Source of the DNA: Bog-756 sp963734395
GTDB taxonomy: Bacteria; Actinomycetota; Acidimicrobiia; Acidimicrobiales; RAAP-2
Assembly (NCBI GenBank): GCA_963734395.1
Contig: CAVTGY010000002.1
Location: 1 to 64,000, forward strand
Direction: 5' to 3'
Length of the DNA: 64,000 nucleotides
The translations under genes were made by a program, and so were the position numbers. Below are positions 45,658-55,022 of the stretch, in pieces (the stretch's first letter is position 1; every line of letters starts with the position of its first letter). The notes below the pieces were generated by a model. The model had not been told where the DNA came from and did no database searches. It was given only the letters and a program-made list of their open reading frames with translations.

Positions 45658-47288
45658 TGGGCAACGCCTCGTTCCCCTTCCTCACCGTGCTGGTGTTGCT
45701 GCCCGCCGCCGGTGCCGCCGTGGTGGCGTTGGTGCCGCCCCGGGTGGTCCCCTCCTGGTTCTACCAGTACGCGGGTGCCATGGTGGCGCTGGGCACCCTG
45801 GCCGTGGCCGTGGCCGTGGCCGTCGAGTTCAAGACCGGCGACGGCGGGTACCAGCTGGTCTCCGACCACACCTGGGCCGCCCAGTTGGGTATCCACTGGT
45901 CGCTCGGGGTCGACGGCATCTCCCTGTTCCTGGTGCTGATGACCACGCTGCTGTTCCCGCTGGCCCAGCTCGGGGCCCGAGCACGCCGGGATCCCCGCTC
46001 GTTCGTGGCGTGGCTGTTGCTGTTGGAGTCGGCGTGCCTGGGCAGTTTCGTCTCCCTCGATCTGGTCTTCTTCTTCCTCTTCTTCGAGCTCACCCTGGTG
46101 CCCGCCTACTTCATCATCGGCGGTTGGGGCTATGCCAGACGCGGCTACGCCGCCATCAAGTTCTTCATCTACACGTTTGCCGGGTCGGCGTTCCTGCTGG
46201 TGGGAATCCTGGCCATTGCCTTCATCCACAACTCACAGACCGGCGTGCTCACCTTCGAGCTGCCGGCGCTCATGCATACCCACCTCTCGGGGACCGAGGG
46301 CGTGCTCCTGTTCCTGTCCTTCACCGCCGCCTTCGCGGTGAAGGCGCCGATCTTTCCGTTCCACACCTGGTCGCCGGACGCCTACGCGGAGGCGCCCACC
46401 GCCGGTGCCGTGCTGCTGGCCGCGGTGATGGCAAAACTCGGCACCTACGGGATCGTCCGCTTCGACCTCAACCTCTTCCCCCAGGCCACCCGAACCCTGG
46501 CACCCTGGCTGCTCACCCTGGCGGTGATCGGCATCCTCTACGGGGCGTTGGTCGCCTGTGCACAACGCGACCTGAAACGGTTGCTGGCCTACTCCTCGCT
46601 GGCCCAGATCGGATTCATCGTGCTTGGTACCTTCGCACTCAACAGCCAGGGGCTCACCGGCGGCGTGCTCCAGATGGTCAACCACGGGCTGATCATCGCC
46701 ACCCTGTTCATCGTGGTGGGATGGATCTACGAGCGCCGCGGCACCTGGCAGGTGTCGTCCCTCAAGGGGCTGCAGGCCTCGGCGCCGGTTATGGCCGCCG
46801 TCTTCACCGTGGCCATGCTGGCCTCGATCGGCGTGCCCGGACTCAACGGCTTCGTCGGCGAGTTTCTGGTGTTGATCGGGACGTTCCTGGTCCATCGCTG
46901 GTGGGCGGTGTTCGCGGTCATGGGGGTCATCGTGGCCGCCGTCTACCTCCTGTGGGCCTACCAGCAGGTCTTCCATGGGGAACCCACCCCGGTGGACGCC
47001 AAGACCCGTGACCTGGGGTGGAGCGAGCGGCTGATCGTGGCGCCCCTGATCATCCTCATCGTGGCCCTCGGGGTGTTCCCCAAGCCGGTGCTGGATCGGA
47101 TCACCCCGTCGGTCGACCAGTTGGTGATCCACGTGGACCGGGTGACCAATACCCCGATTCCCGCCGGCCTGGACGCCGGCCCGGTGTCCGGGGTGACGCC
47201 TGGTCGCCGGCCGCTGCGGTCGCTGGCCGAGCCCAGGCAGTCGACGGCGGTGGCGGAACCGTCGCCGGTCCGAGGGGAGGCGCGGTGA
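45657..47288 (+). CDS. nuoM: NADH dehydrogenase I subunit M
   Basis: Second antiporter-like subunit, 543 aa, about 14 helices. Motifs: LGVDGISLFLVLMTTLLFPL, LFFFELTLVPAYFIIGGWG with the key Glu, and VKAPIFPFHTWSPDAYAEAP with the key Lys. A hydrophilic end of about 50 residues with Arg/Pro follows the last helix. ATG overlaps the nuoL stop. Confidence 0.97.
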   Translation: MGNASFPFLTVLVLLPAAGAAVVALVPPRVVPSWFYQYAGAMVALGTLAVAVAVAVEFKTGDGGYQLVSDHTWAAQLGIHWSLGVDGISLFLVLMTTLLFPLAQLGARARRDPRSFVAWLLLLESACLGSFVSLDLVFFFLFFELTLVPAYFIIGGWGYARRGYAAIKFFIYTFAGSAFLLVGILAIAFIHNSQTGVLTFELPALMHTHLSGTEGVLLFLSFTAAFAVKAPIFPFHTWSPDAYAEAPTAGAVLLAAVMAKLGTYGIVRFDLNLFPQATRTLAPWLLTLAVIGILYGALVACAQRDLKRLLAYSSLAQIGFIVLGTFALNSQGLTGGVLQMVNHGLIIATLFIVVGWIYERRGTWQVSSLKGLQASAPVMAAVFTVAMLASIGVPGLNGFVGEFLVLIGTFLVHRWWAVFAVMGVIVAAVYLLWAYQQVFHGEPTPVDAKTRDLGWSERLIVAPLIILIVALGVFPKPVLDRITPSVDQLVIHVDRVTNTPIPAGLDAGPVSGVTPGRRPLRSLAEPRQSTAVAEPSPVRGEAR

Positions 47289-48946
47289 CCAGTCTCCGGT
47301 TCCTCTTGGCGGCCTCGACCCCGACCATCCACACCCCCCATGTCGACTACCTGAGCATCCTGCCCATGCTGATCATGATGGGCGGGGCGCTGACCCTGAT
47401 GGTCGTCTCCTCGTTGTTCCGAAAGATCCTCGGTGTGGGTACCGGGACCCTGGTCGCCTCGGTCGTGTCCATCGCCGCCCTGGTTGCCGCCCTCTTCCAG
47501 TGGGACCAGGTGAGCACGCACGGCCCCCAGGTCACCATCGCCGGCGCCATCGCCTTCGACGGGTTCGATGTGTTCATCCAGATCGTGGTGGCCATCGCCA
47601 TGTTGTTGACCGCTCTGGTCGGGGACGGTTACCTCAAGCGCGAAGCGATCGAGGGGCCGGAATTCCACGTATTGGCCATGATGTCCGCGTCGGGGGCGAT
47701 GATGATGGGGGCGGCCAACGATCTCATCGTGGTCTTCCTCGGTCTCGAGATCATGTCCATCGCCCTCTACGTACTGGCCGCCTTCAACCACAAGCGGACC
47801 GAGTCGGGCGAGGCCGCCCTCAAGTACTTCGTACTGGGCGCCTTCTCTTCGGCGGTGTTCGTCTACGGCATCGCACTCGTCTACGGGGCGACCGGATCGA
47901 CCAACCTGCCCCAAATAGCCGACTACCTGTCCGCCAACGTCATCGCCTCCAACGGGGTGCTACTGGCCGGACTGGCGCTCCTGCTGGTCGGATTCGGTTT
48001 CAAGATCGCCGCGGTGCCTTTCCACATGTGGTCGCCCGACGTCTACCAGGGCTCGCCGTCCCCGGTCACCGGGTTCATGGCCGCGGTGGCCAAGGCCGGG
48101 GCCTTTGCCGCCCTGCTCCGGGTGTTCGTCTCCTCGTTCGGAACGGTGCGCACCGACTGGCAGCCGATCGTGTGGGGGATCGCCGCGCTCAGCCTCGTGC
48201 TGGGGGCGGTCGTGGCCCTGGTCCAAAAGGACGTCAAACGGATGATGGCCTACTCGTCCATCAACCACGCCGGCTTCATCCTGCTCGGGGTGGAGGCGGC
48301 CACCAGCCGCGGGGTATCCGCTTCGCTGTACTACATCTTCACCTACATGTTCATGGTCATCGGGTCCTTCGGCGTGATCACGGTGATGGCCCGCGACGGC
48401 GACACCGGGAACCAGCTCGCCGACTATCGGGGACTTGCCAAACGACAGCCGCTACTCGCCCTGTCCCTCGCGGTGCTGTTGCTCGGCCAGGCCGGCGTGC
48501 CCTTCACCACCGGATTCCTGGCCAAGTTCGGGGTGGTCGGTGCCTCGGTGGACACCCATGCCTACGTGTTGGCCACGCTGGCCATGGTCTCGGCGGCGGT
48601 GGCCGCCTTCTTCTACCTCCGGGTGGCGGTGACCATGTACTCCCCCGTGGGGCCGGTCGGCGACCTGGTCGACGACCCCCAGGGTGATCCACCAGCAGGG
48701 TACGGGGTGCCGCCCGACGATGAGGGTGCCCGACGTGGTCAGGACGGGTCGCTGGAGCCGGTGGCCAGTCTGTCCGTCCTCACCGATGCGCCTCCGGAAG
48801 AAGCGGTGACCGACCGCGGCGTGGTGCGGGTTCCGTCGCTGACCTGGTTGGCCATCGGCCTTTCGGTGGCCTTCACCGTGGTGTTCGGGATCATCCCCGG
48901 CCCGATACTCGACTTCGCCCATCAGGCCACCCTGCTGTTCACCTGA
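47285..48946 (+). CDS. nuoN: NADH dehydrogenase I subunit N
   Basis: Third antiporter-like subunit, 553 aa. Motifs: IVVFLGLEIMSIALYVLAAF with the key Glu, and IAAVPFHMWSPDVYQGSPSP. An insert of about 55 hydrophilic residues (DDPQGDPPAGYGVPPDDEG and on) lies before the last helix. GTG overlaps the nuoM stop. Final gene of the operon; the next gene follows after a 160-base gap with a repeat cluster. Confidence 0.96.
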   Translation: MTSLRFLLAASTPTIHTPHVDYLSILPMLIMMGGALTLMVVSSLFRKILGVGTGTLVASVVSIAALVAALFQWDQVSTHGPQVTIAGAIAFDGFDVFIQIVVAIAMLLTALVGDGYLKREAIEGPEFHVLAMMSASGAMMMGAANDLIVVFLGLEIMSIALYVLAAFNHKRTESGEAALKYFVLGAFSSAVFVYGIALVYGATGSTNLPQIADYLSANVIASNGVLLAGLALLLVGFGFKIAAVPFHMWSPDVYQGSPSPVTGFMAAVAKAGAFAALLRVFVSSFGTVRTDWQPIVWGIAALSLVLGAVVALVQKDVKRMMAYSSINHAGFILLGVEAATSRGVSASLYYIFTYMFMVIGSFGVITVMARDGDTGNQLADYRGLAKRQPLLALSLAVLLLGQAGVPFTTGFLAKFGVVGASVDTHAYVLATLAMVSAAVAAFFYLRVAVTMYSPVGPVGDLVDDPQGDPPAGYGVPPDDEGARRGQDGSLEPVASLSVLTDAPPEEAVTDRGVVRVPSLTWLAIGLSVAFTVVFGIIPGPILDFAHQATLLFT

Positions 48947-49004
48947 ACCGCACCCCTCGCTATGGGCCGATCCCTGCGCCGGGAGGTCGCCCCCGGGTAC
49001 TGTC

Positions 49005-49088
49005 CAACCGGAGGGCAGTGCCGGGCAACCGGACGGCAGAGCCCTCCAACCGGACGGCAGTGCCCGCCAACCGGACGGCAGTGCCGGT
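49005..49088 (+). repeat. Four tandem 21-bp repeats
   Basis: Units start at 49005, 49026, 49047 and 49068, each close to CAACCGGACGGCAGTGCC plus three variable bases. They lie between nuoN and the LapA-like gene and end about 17 bases before its start. Twenty-one bases is two helical turns, which would put a bound protein on one face. Confidence 0.85.
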
Positions 49089-49105
49089 GAGGGAAGGAGC
49101 ACGCG

Positions 49106-49390
49106 ATGGCCAAATCCAAGTCCGCGCAGTATCCGGGTGGTGGATCGCCGACGGCAAAGCGCGACACCCGTGAGATCGTCCGCATCGTGGCCGCGGTGGT
49201 GGCACTGGCCCTGTTGATTGCCTTCGTTCTCGACAACAGCCAGACGGTCCGGGTGGGTTTCGTGTTCTTCAACGCCAATGTCAGCCTGATCTGGGTACTG
49301 ATCATCGCCGCCTTCCTCGGGGCACTGGTCGACCGTTTGGTGATCCTGATGGGACAACGGCGCCGGAGGCGAACCGCGCCGAAGCAGTAG
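49106..49390 (+). CDS. LapA-domain membrane protein (DUF1049)
   Basis: 94 aa, ATG with GGAAGGAG upstream. Two membrane helices (about 25-43 and 57-78) with the family segment DNSQTVRVGFVFFNANVSLI between them and a basic end RRRRRTAPKQ. LapA proteins in Gram-negatives help lipopolysaccharide assembly; in actinobacteria the role is unknown. Four 21-bp repeats precede it. Confidence 0.85.
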   Translation: MAKSKSAQYPGGGSPTAKRDTREIVRIVAAVVALALLIAFVLDNSQTVRVGFVFFNANVSLIWVLIIAAFLGALVDRLVILMGQRRRRRTAPKQ

Positions 49391-49451
49391 CTGGTCCCCG
49401 CGCCGGCGGAGTCCCGGAGCGGGGAGAGGCCCGCAGTGGGATGATGGGCCG

Positions 49452-50843
49452 ATGAGGGAGGCCACCCCTGAGGAACGAGCGGCGTTCGGGCGTCGGGCCC
49501 GGGCCAAGGTCCCCCGGTCTCGCCATGGCCAGTGGGAGCCGGGAGCCGACCGCACCGATCCCGTGGAGATCCTGGCCCTGCAGGGCACCACCCGGCTTCC
49601 CGATCTGGTTCCCATTCGCTACGGCAGGATGGCCGAGTCCGCCTTCGCCTTCTTCAGGGGCGCCGCCGCGGTGATGGCGGCCGACCTGGCCCGCGACGAC
49701 CAGACCGGCCTCGAGGTCCAGCTGTGCGGGGACGCCCACCTGGTCAACTTCGGCGGTTTCGCCTCACCGGATCGCGATCTCATCTTCGACGTCAACGATT
49801 TCGACGAGACCATCCCCGGTCCGTTCGAGTGGGATCTCAAGCGTCTGGCGGCCAGCCTCGAGGTCGCCGCTCGGGGTCGCGAGCTCGATGATCGCACCCG
49901 CCGGTCGATCGTGATGCAGGGAACCCGCTCCTACCGCACCGCCATGAGGGAGTTCGCCGGCATGGGGGACCTGGACATCTGGTACTCGCGCCTCGATGCC
50001 GGCGCCATCGATGCCCGGTGGGGTGCCCAGGCCAGCCGCAAATTGATCGCCAACCTTCGAAGACAGGTGGTCAAGGCCCAGTCGAAAGACCGCCTTGCCG
50101 CGCTGGCCAAGTTGACCACCGAGGTCGACGGATCCCTCCGCTTCGTCGAGAACCCACCACTGATGGTCCCCGCCGAATCCGTCTTCACCGATATCTACTC
50201 CGGACAGACGCTGGGGAGCCTCCACGACGCATTGGGCGAGTACCGCCGCACCCTCTCCGGCGATCGCCAGCGGCTCCTGGACAAGCACGAATTCGTCGAT
50301 TTGGCCCGCAAGGTGGTCGGGGTGGGCTCGGTGGGCACCCGGTGCTGGGTGGCCCTGTTCGTGGGCCGCGACAATGCCGATCCCCTGTTCCTCCAGATCA
50401 AAGAGGCGGAAGCCGCCGTCGGTGAACCGTTCGTCGGACCGAGCGAGTACTCCCACCACGGCCGGCGGGTGGTCGAGGGCCAGCGGCTCATGCAGGGGGC
50501 CAGCGACATCTTCCTCGGGTGGGACAGCTTCCGGGGCGATGACGGAATCACCCGCGACTTCTATCTGCGCCAACTGTGGGACTGGAAGGCCTCGGCGGAC
50601 GTGGACACGATGACCCCCGAGGCGCTCGGGATCTACGCGCAGATATGCGGGTGGACCCTGGCCCGAGCCCACGCCCGCTCGGGGGATGCCATCGCCATGG
50701 GCTCCTACCTGGGTGCCGGCAACCAGTTCGACCGGGCGATCTGCACCTTCGCCGCCGCCTATGCCGACCAGAACCAGCGGGACTTCGAAGCACTGACTGC
50801 GGCCATCGCCGCCGGCCGCATCCACGCCGTCCGTGGGGTGTGA
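49452..50843 (+). CDS. DUF2252 family protein
   Basis: 463 aa, intact. It shows the family pattern: RYGRMAESAFAFFRGAAAVM, QLCGDAHLVNFGGFASPDR, IFDVNDFDETIPGPFEWDLK and later RDFYLRQLWDWK. The His-Asn and Asp residues in these segments recall kinase-like phosphotransferase sites, but no activity is established for the family. Cytoplasmic, no signal. It stands 61 bases after the LapA gene and 50 before gadB. Confidence 0.88.
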   Translation: MREATPEERAAFGRRARAKVPRSRHGQWEPGADRTDPVEILALQGTTRLPDLVPIRYGRMAESAFAFFRGAAAVMAADLARDDQTGLEVQLCGDAHLVNFGGFASPDRDLIFDVNDFDETIPGPFEWDLKRLAASLEVAARGRELDDRTRRSIVMQGTRSYRTAMREFAGMGDLDIWYSRLDAGAIDARWGAQASRKLIANLRRQVVKAQSKDRLAALAKLTTEVDGSLRFVENPPLMVPAESVFTDIYSGQTLGSLHDALGEYRRTLSGDRQRLLDKHEFVDLARKVVGVGSVGTRCWVALFVGRDNADPLFLQIKEAEAAVGEPFVGPSEYSHHGRRVVEGQRLMQGASDIFLGWDSFRGDDGITRDFYLRQLWDWKASADVDTMTPEALGIYAQICGWTLARAHARSGDAIAMGSYLGAGNQFDRAICTFAAAYADQNQRDFEALTAAIAAGRIHAVRGV

Positions 50844-50893
50844 CAACCTTTTGATCCAGCCCGTGGTTATCGAGAGACGAGGTAGTTGAGCGC

Positions 50894-52294
50894 ATGCCCC
50901 TTCACAAACACCAATCCGTCCGCGACGAAGTAATCGGTTCCATTTATTCGGGACAGGACCAGGCGTTTTGCTTGCCATCCGAGCGTTTCCCGGAGCACGA
51001 GATGCGATGCGAGGTGGCGGTGCAAGCGATCACCGACGAGCTGATGCTGGACGGCAACGCCAGTCAGAACCTGGCCACCTTCTGCCAGACCTGGGAGGAG
51101 CCCGAGGTCCACCTGCTGATGGACCTGTCGATGAACAAGAACATGATCGACAAGGACGAGTACCCGCAGACTGCCGAGATCGAACGGCGCTGCGTGCAGA
51201 TGCTGGCCGATCTGTGGAACGCTCCCGCCGACGGCGACGCCGTCGGCTGCTCGGCCATCGGTTCGTCGGAAGCGTGCATGTTGGGCGGCATGGCCGCAAA
51301 GTGGCGCTGGCGGGAGAGGCGGCGGGCGGCGGGCGAGTCGACCGATCGACCCAACATGGTGTGCGGCCCGGTCCAGGTGGTGTGGCACAAGTTCGCCAAG
51401 TACTGGGACATCGAGATGCGCGAGGTCCCCATGTCTGCGGGCAAGTACAGCATGGACGTCGAACAGATGCTGGAACGGGTGGACGAGAACACCATCGTGG
51501 TGGTTCCCACCTTCGGGGTGACCTACACCGGTTCCTACGAGCCGGTTCTCGAACTGGCCAACGCGCTCGACGAGCTGCAGAAGAACACCGGTCTGGACGT
51601 CGACATCCATGTGGACGGGGCGTCGGGGGCCTTTCTGGCTCCCTTCTGTGCTCCCGACGTCGAGTGGGACTTCCGAATCCCCCGGGTCAAGTCGATCAGC
51701 ACCTCGGGCCACAAGTTCGGCCTCGCTCCCCTCGGTGTGGGTTGGGTGCTCTGGCGTGACGCGGCCTTTCTGCCCGACGACCTCATCTTTCATGTCACCT
51801 ACCTGGGCGGTGACATGCCGGTGTTCCAGATCAACTTCTCGCGTCCGGCCGGGCAGATCGTCGCCCAGTACTACAACTTCGTGCGGCTGGGTAGAACCGG
51901 CTACCAGCAGGTCCACGACGCGTCCTACGCCACCGGCGCCTTCCTGGCCAAGTCGATCGTCAAGCTGGGTCCGTTCGAGTTGCTCTGCGATTCCAATCCC
52001 CAGACCGGGATCCCTTCGGTGGCATGGAGGATCAAGGAGGGAGAGGACCCCGGGTACACCCTGTACGACATCGCCGACCGATTGCGGGTGAGGGGTTGGC
52101 AGGTACCGGCGTACCCCTTGACCGGATCGGTGTCGGACATTTCCGTGCAGCGGATTCTGGTGCGCCAGGGGGTGAGTCGCGATCTTGCCACGCTGCTCCT
52201 CGCCGACATCAAGGCGTCCATCGATCACTTCCGCAAGCACCCGGTGTCGGTGGCGATGACCAAGGAGGAGTCTGGCGGATTCAGCCACCTGTAG
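50894..52294 (+). CDS. gadB: Glutamate decarboxylase
   Basis: PLP enzyme converting glutamate and a proton to GABA and CO2. 466 aa. PLP site: DIHVDGASGAFLAPF with the Asp, and ISTSGHKFGLAPLG with the Lys. Also EEPEVHLLMDLSMNKNMIDK and VGCSAIGSSEACMLGG, typical of bacterial Gad. No glutamate/GABA antiporter is adjacent, but a CLC-type transporter and a channel-like protein are convergent to it; CLC transporters support acid resistance with Gad in enterobacteria. It could also feed a GABA shunt. Confidence 0.95.
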   Translation: MPLHKHQSVRDEVIGSIYSGQDQAFCLPSERFPEHEMRCEVAVQAITDELMLDGNASQNLATFCQTWEEPEVHLLMDLSMNKNMIDKDEYPQTAEIERRCVQMLADLWNAPADGDAVGCSAIGSSEACMLGGMAAKWRWRERRRAAGESTDRPNMVCGPVQVVWHKFAKYWDIEMREVPMSAGKYSMDVEQMLERVDENTIVVVPTFGVTYTGSYEPVLELANALDELQKNTGLDVDIHVDGASGAFLAPFCAPDVEWDFRIPRVKSISTSGHKFGLAPLGVGWVLWRDAAFLPDDLIFHVTYLGGDMPVFQINFSRPAGQIVAQYYNFVRLGRTGYQQVHDASYATGAFLAKSIVKLGPFELLCDSNPQTGIPSVAWRIKEGEDPGYTLYDIADRLRVRGWQVPAYPLTGSVSDISVQRILVRQGVSRDLATLLLADIKASIDHFRKHPVSVAMTKEESGGFSHL

Positions 52295-52308
52295 CTGGAC
52301 GGACGGCT

Positions 52309-52339
52309 CGGTGCCGGCGTCAGTCGGGATCCGGCACCG
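52309..52339. terminator. Hairpin between gadB and the channel gene
   Basis: Perfect 9-bp arms CGGTGCCGG (52309-52317) and CCGGCACCG (52331-52339) with a 13-base loop, 15 bases after the gadB stop and overlapping the last codons of the convergent gene. Likely bidirectional terminator; no U-run. Confidence 0.5.
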
Positions 52340-53471
52340 TCCAGTCCACGCCAATCGGGTGGCGGAGCAGCAGACGCGGACGGTCGGTGCGGGCCGGTCG
52401 GTCGGTCGTCCACGGTGCGGACGCGGCCAGCGTCAAGCCGGCCAGTCCCCGCAGTGCGTGGTCGTAGCCGGAGCGGATCCAGGCGAACCGCCGCCAACAG
52501 GCCTCGCGCTGGTCGTCGGGGACCGGAAGCAGCGGGTGGAGGCGGTCGAGGGCGGCGATGTACTCCTCACGGCGGATGGAGACCTCCGGGGGCGCCTGTG
52601 GGAAGGCAGCGATCAGATCGTTGAGTCTCACCGGTGGGGCGATGGGCAAGGAGGCGGCGATGCCGATCTTGACCACTGTTGGCATCCCGTAGGCCAGTGC
52701 CATCATCGGGCCCTTGATCTCCTCGGCCGGGTGCTGCTCGGTGCTGAAGTCGGACGCCGACAGGAGCAGGGCTGCCGCGTCGAGCACGGTCCCGATCGAG
52801 GCCACCCACGACTGGTCGGGGTTGGATTCGGGAAAGTAGCAGAGGACGGGAAATGCGCAGTGTGTCTCGTCCAGGTCGAGGATCCAACTGGTTGCCGTCC
52901 GCCAGATCTCCGGATTGTCCAGGACATTGAGGCGCTGCATGGATGCCAGCATGTCGACCGGCGACGGGGGAGTGCCCACGAACGGCCGCATTACGCTGAT
53001 CCCCTTCTCACGCTGGTGATGCGCCGCGTAGATGGTGGGCAGGTAGCTGATCAACAGAGCCACCAACCCGAGTCCGATGATCGCCTCCACGAAGGTCACC
53101 CAGACTCGGCTGTTGCCTTGGGGGGCGGCGAATCCCAACGTGGTCAGCGACGAGCCGCTGATCTCGAACGAGCGCTCCACGGAGCCGGCGTTGATGCCCC
53201 AGAAGACGAAGGTGAAGCCGACGATGACCGTCAACATCCAGACCAGTGGGAGGCTGACCAGCGAGAGTGGCGCATACAGCCCACGGAGGTTGTCGCGCCG
53301 GTCCTTGTCCCGCCATGGTCGGACCAAGAGGCGGTCGGCGACCGCGAACACGGCTCGGGAGATCCGGGTGAACCCGTTTCGGGGGAGGACCACCGTCTCC
53401 AGGGACGAGATGAGCACGGCCATGACCAGCACGGCGCCGAACACCACGGCTGCGATCTCGAGGACGATCAT
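52320..53471 (-). CDS. Channel-like membrane protein with degenerate K+ filter
   Basis: 383 aa, ATG at 53471, five bases after the CLC gene on the same strand. Helices at about 5-24 and 68-92, then a pore-loop-like segment SGSSLTTLGFAAP and a third helix at about 126-145. The TLGFA stretch sits where potassium channels have TVGYG, so selectivity is doubtful. The 240-residue C-terminal half is soluble and of unknown family (ILDLDETHCAFPVLCYF, then HPLLPVPDDQREACWRRF). Best described as a two-helix channel-like protein with a regulatory domain; transport activity is inferred only. Confidence 0.7.
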   Translation of the reverse strand: MIVLEIAAVVFGAVLVMAVLISSLETVVLPRNGFTRISRAVFAVADRLLVRPWRDKDRRDNLRGLYAPLSLVSLPLVWMLTVIVGFTFVFWGINAGSVERSFEISGSSLTTLGFAAPQGNSRVWVTFVEAIIGLGLVALLISYLPTIYAAHHQREKGISVMRPFVGTPPSPVDMLASMQRLNVLDNPEIWRTATSWILDLDETHCAFPVLCYFPESNPDQSWVASIGTVLDAAALLLSASDFSTEQHPAEEIKGPMMALAYGMPTVVKIGIAASLPIAPPVRLNDLIAAFPQAPPEVSIRREEYIAALDRLHPLLPVPDDQREACWRRFAWIRSGYDHALRGLAGLTLAASAPWTTDRPARTDRPRLLLRHPIGVDWTVPDPD

Positions 53472-53476
53472 GACTT

Positions 53477-54868
53477 CTACGGTGCCGGTGGACTGCTCGC
53501 CACCGCTCGCTGCGATGGACCCGAAGATTTCCGGGTGAGCTCCTCGGGGGTTTGCGGCAGCCACGCGGTGGCGACGTAGGCGACCACCACCGCCACGATG
53601 ATCAGGGGAACCTCGCCGGTTCCGGCACTGGACATCAGGAGTGCCGCCAGCAGCGTCGAGGTCATCGGGAGCTTGAGCATGACGGTGGCCATGGCTCCGA
53701 TCCCCATGGACACCGCCGGCACCAGTGACAAGCCCGGGAGATGGGATGCGGCCACGCCAGCGGCGCCGCCGATGAACAGGGCCGGGAACACCGGACCGCC
53801 CCGAAATCCGGACAGGGAGAGCCCGTAGGCCAACGATTTGCAGACGAGCAGCAACACCAGTGCTCCCACCGTCCACGCGCCGGCATGAAGGACCAGGGTG
53901 GGGAGGGCGGACTGCCCGGAGAAGAGAACCTCGGTGAAGCTCTTCCCGGACCCTTCGGCGAAGGCGATGGCCAGACCGGCCACCGCCAGGCCGAGCAGGG
54001 GTGTGACCACCATCCGGTGTCGGGTGACCGGGGGGAGGAGGGCCAGGCCCATCAGTCGAATACCTGATCCAAGCACGGCAGCGACCAGGCCGAACACGAT
54101 GGCCCATCCGAACATGGCCCCGGTTGGATGACCGAAGGGCGGGAGACCGGGGATGGCCAGTGAGAAGGTCCCGAACCCAGTCAGCGAATCCAACCCGACG
54201 AAGATCAGCGTCCCCACCCCGGCGGCGAGAAGGCCGGGTACCAGCACCAACCCGAGTACCGGTCCGCCGAGGCCCGACGCCTCCATCAGAAGGAACGCAG
54301 CGAGGATGGGTGACCCGAACAATGTACTGATGGCCGCAAAGGCGCCTGCCGACGCGATCACCACCGTGGCGGTGGGCGGCGCGTCCCTGTTGGCCATCTT
54401 TACGGCGATCATCCCGAGGCCGCCACCGATGGCGATCAGCGGCGCTTCGGGACCGACTACGGCCCCGAGGACCAGGGTGGCAAGCGCGGCCGCGATGACC
54501 CCGGGTAGTTCGACAGGGGTTGGAGCGCCCGCCGCCTTGAATCCCTCGGCCGGCACGTGCCCGCCGGTTCCGGGCAGGTAGGTGATGGCCAGTGCCACCA
54601 GCACGCCGGACAGGGCGAGGAGCGGAAGCGGCCACCACACCGGCGTCCCGGCGAACCCGAGCTCCTTGGGCACCGAATCGAACAGCCAGTTCTGGAGCAG
54701 GTTGACCAGCTTGAGGAATCCGTAGGCGACCGCCGCTACCGGCACGCCCAGGATGCCGGCGAGAACCAAAAGCCGGACGTAATCCTTCGACCGGAGCATG
54801 GCCATCGGATCAGGCGCCGAATCGGTGGTGTCAGTGCTTGCCTCGGGTGCGCTCGGAGGATTGGTCAC
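53477..54868 (-). CDS. CLC-family chloride channel/transporter
   Basis: 463 aa, about ten or more helices. CLC motifs in variant form: GTGGHVPAE (residues about 100-108) in place of GSGIP, VVGPEAPLIAIGG where GREGP is usual (the gating Glu is kept), and FRGGPVFPALFIGGAAGV for the GxFxP site. GTG start. The variant motifs mark a distinct bacterial branch, so chloride/proton exchange is probable but not certain. It is followed by the channel-like gene and faces gadB. Confidence 0.85.
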   Translation of the reverse strand: MTNPPSAPEASTDTTDSAPDPMAMLRSKDYVRLLVLAGILGVPVAAVAYGFLKLVNLLQNWLFDSVPKELGFAGTPVWWPLPLLALSGVLVALAITYLPGTGGHVPAEGFKAAGAPTPVELPGVIAAALATLVLGAVVGPEAPLIAIGGGLGMIAVKMANRDAPPTATVVIASAGAFAAISTLFGSPILAAFLLMEASGLGGPVLGLVLVPGLLAAGVGTLIFVGLDSLTGFGTFSLAIPGLPPFGHPTGAMFGWAIVFGLVAAVLGSGIRLMGLALLPPVTRHRMVVTPLLGLAVAGLAIAFAEGSGKSFTEVLFSGQSALPTLVLHAGAWTVGALVLLLVCKSLAYGLSLSGFRGGPVFPALFIGGAAGVAASHLPGLSLVPAVSMGIGAMATVMLKLPMTSTLLAALLMSSAGTGEVPLIIVAVVVAYVATAWLPQTPEELTRKSSGPSQRAVASSPPAP

Positions 54869-55022
54869 CGCACTTCACTCCGTCGCCTGCGACCGCATTG
54901 CTGGGACATTAGGTGCTTTCGGCCCGCCGGTGGGGGACGAGTCGACCGGTGCGTCCCAGCATCGGCACCTGGCCTGACACTAGTGTTTCCCCCAGTCCCC
55001 AAACCAAGGAGCAACACCGAAC

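Noticed and set aside
32563..48946. Long open frames antisense to the nuo genes
   Set aside because: High GC gives long empty frames on the opposite strand. Their translations are Arg/Pro/His-rich without domains, and the sense frames are clear nuo genes.
49005..49088. CRISPR array from the 21-bp repeats
   Set aside because: The units are contiguous with no spacers.
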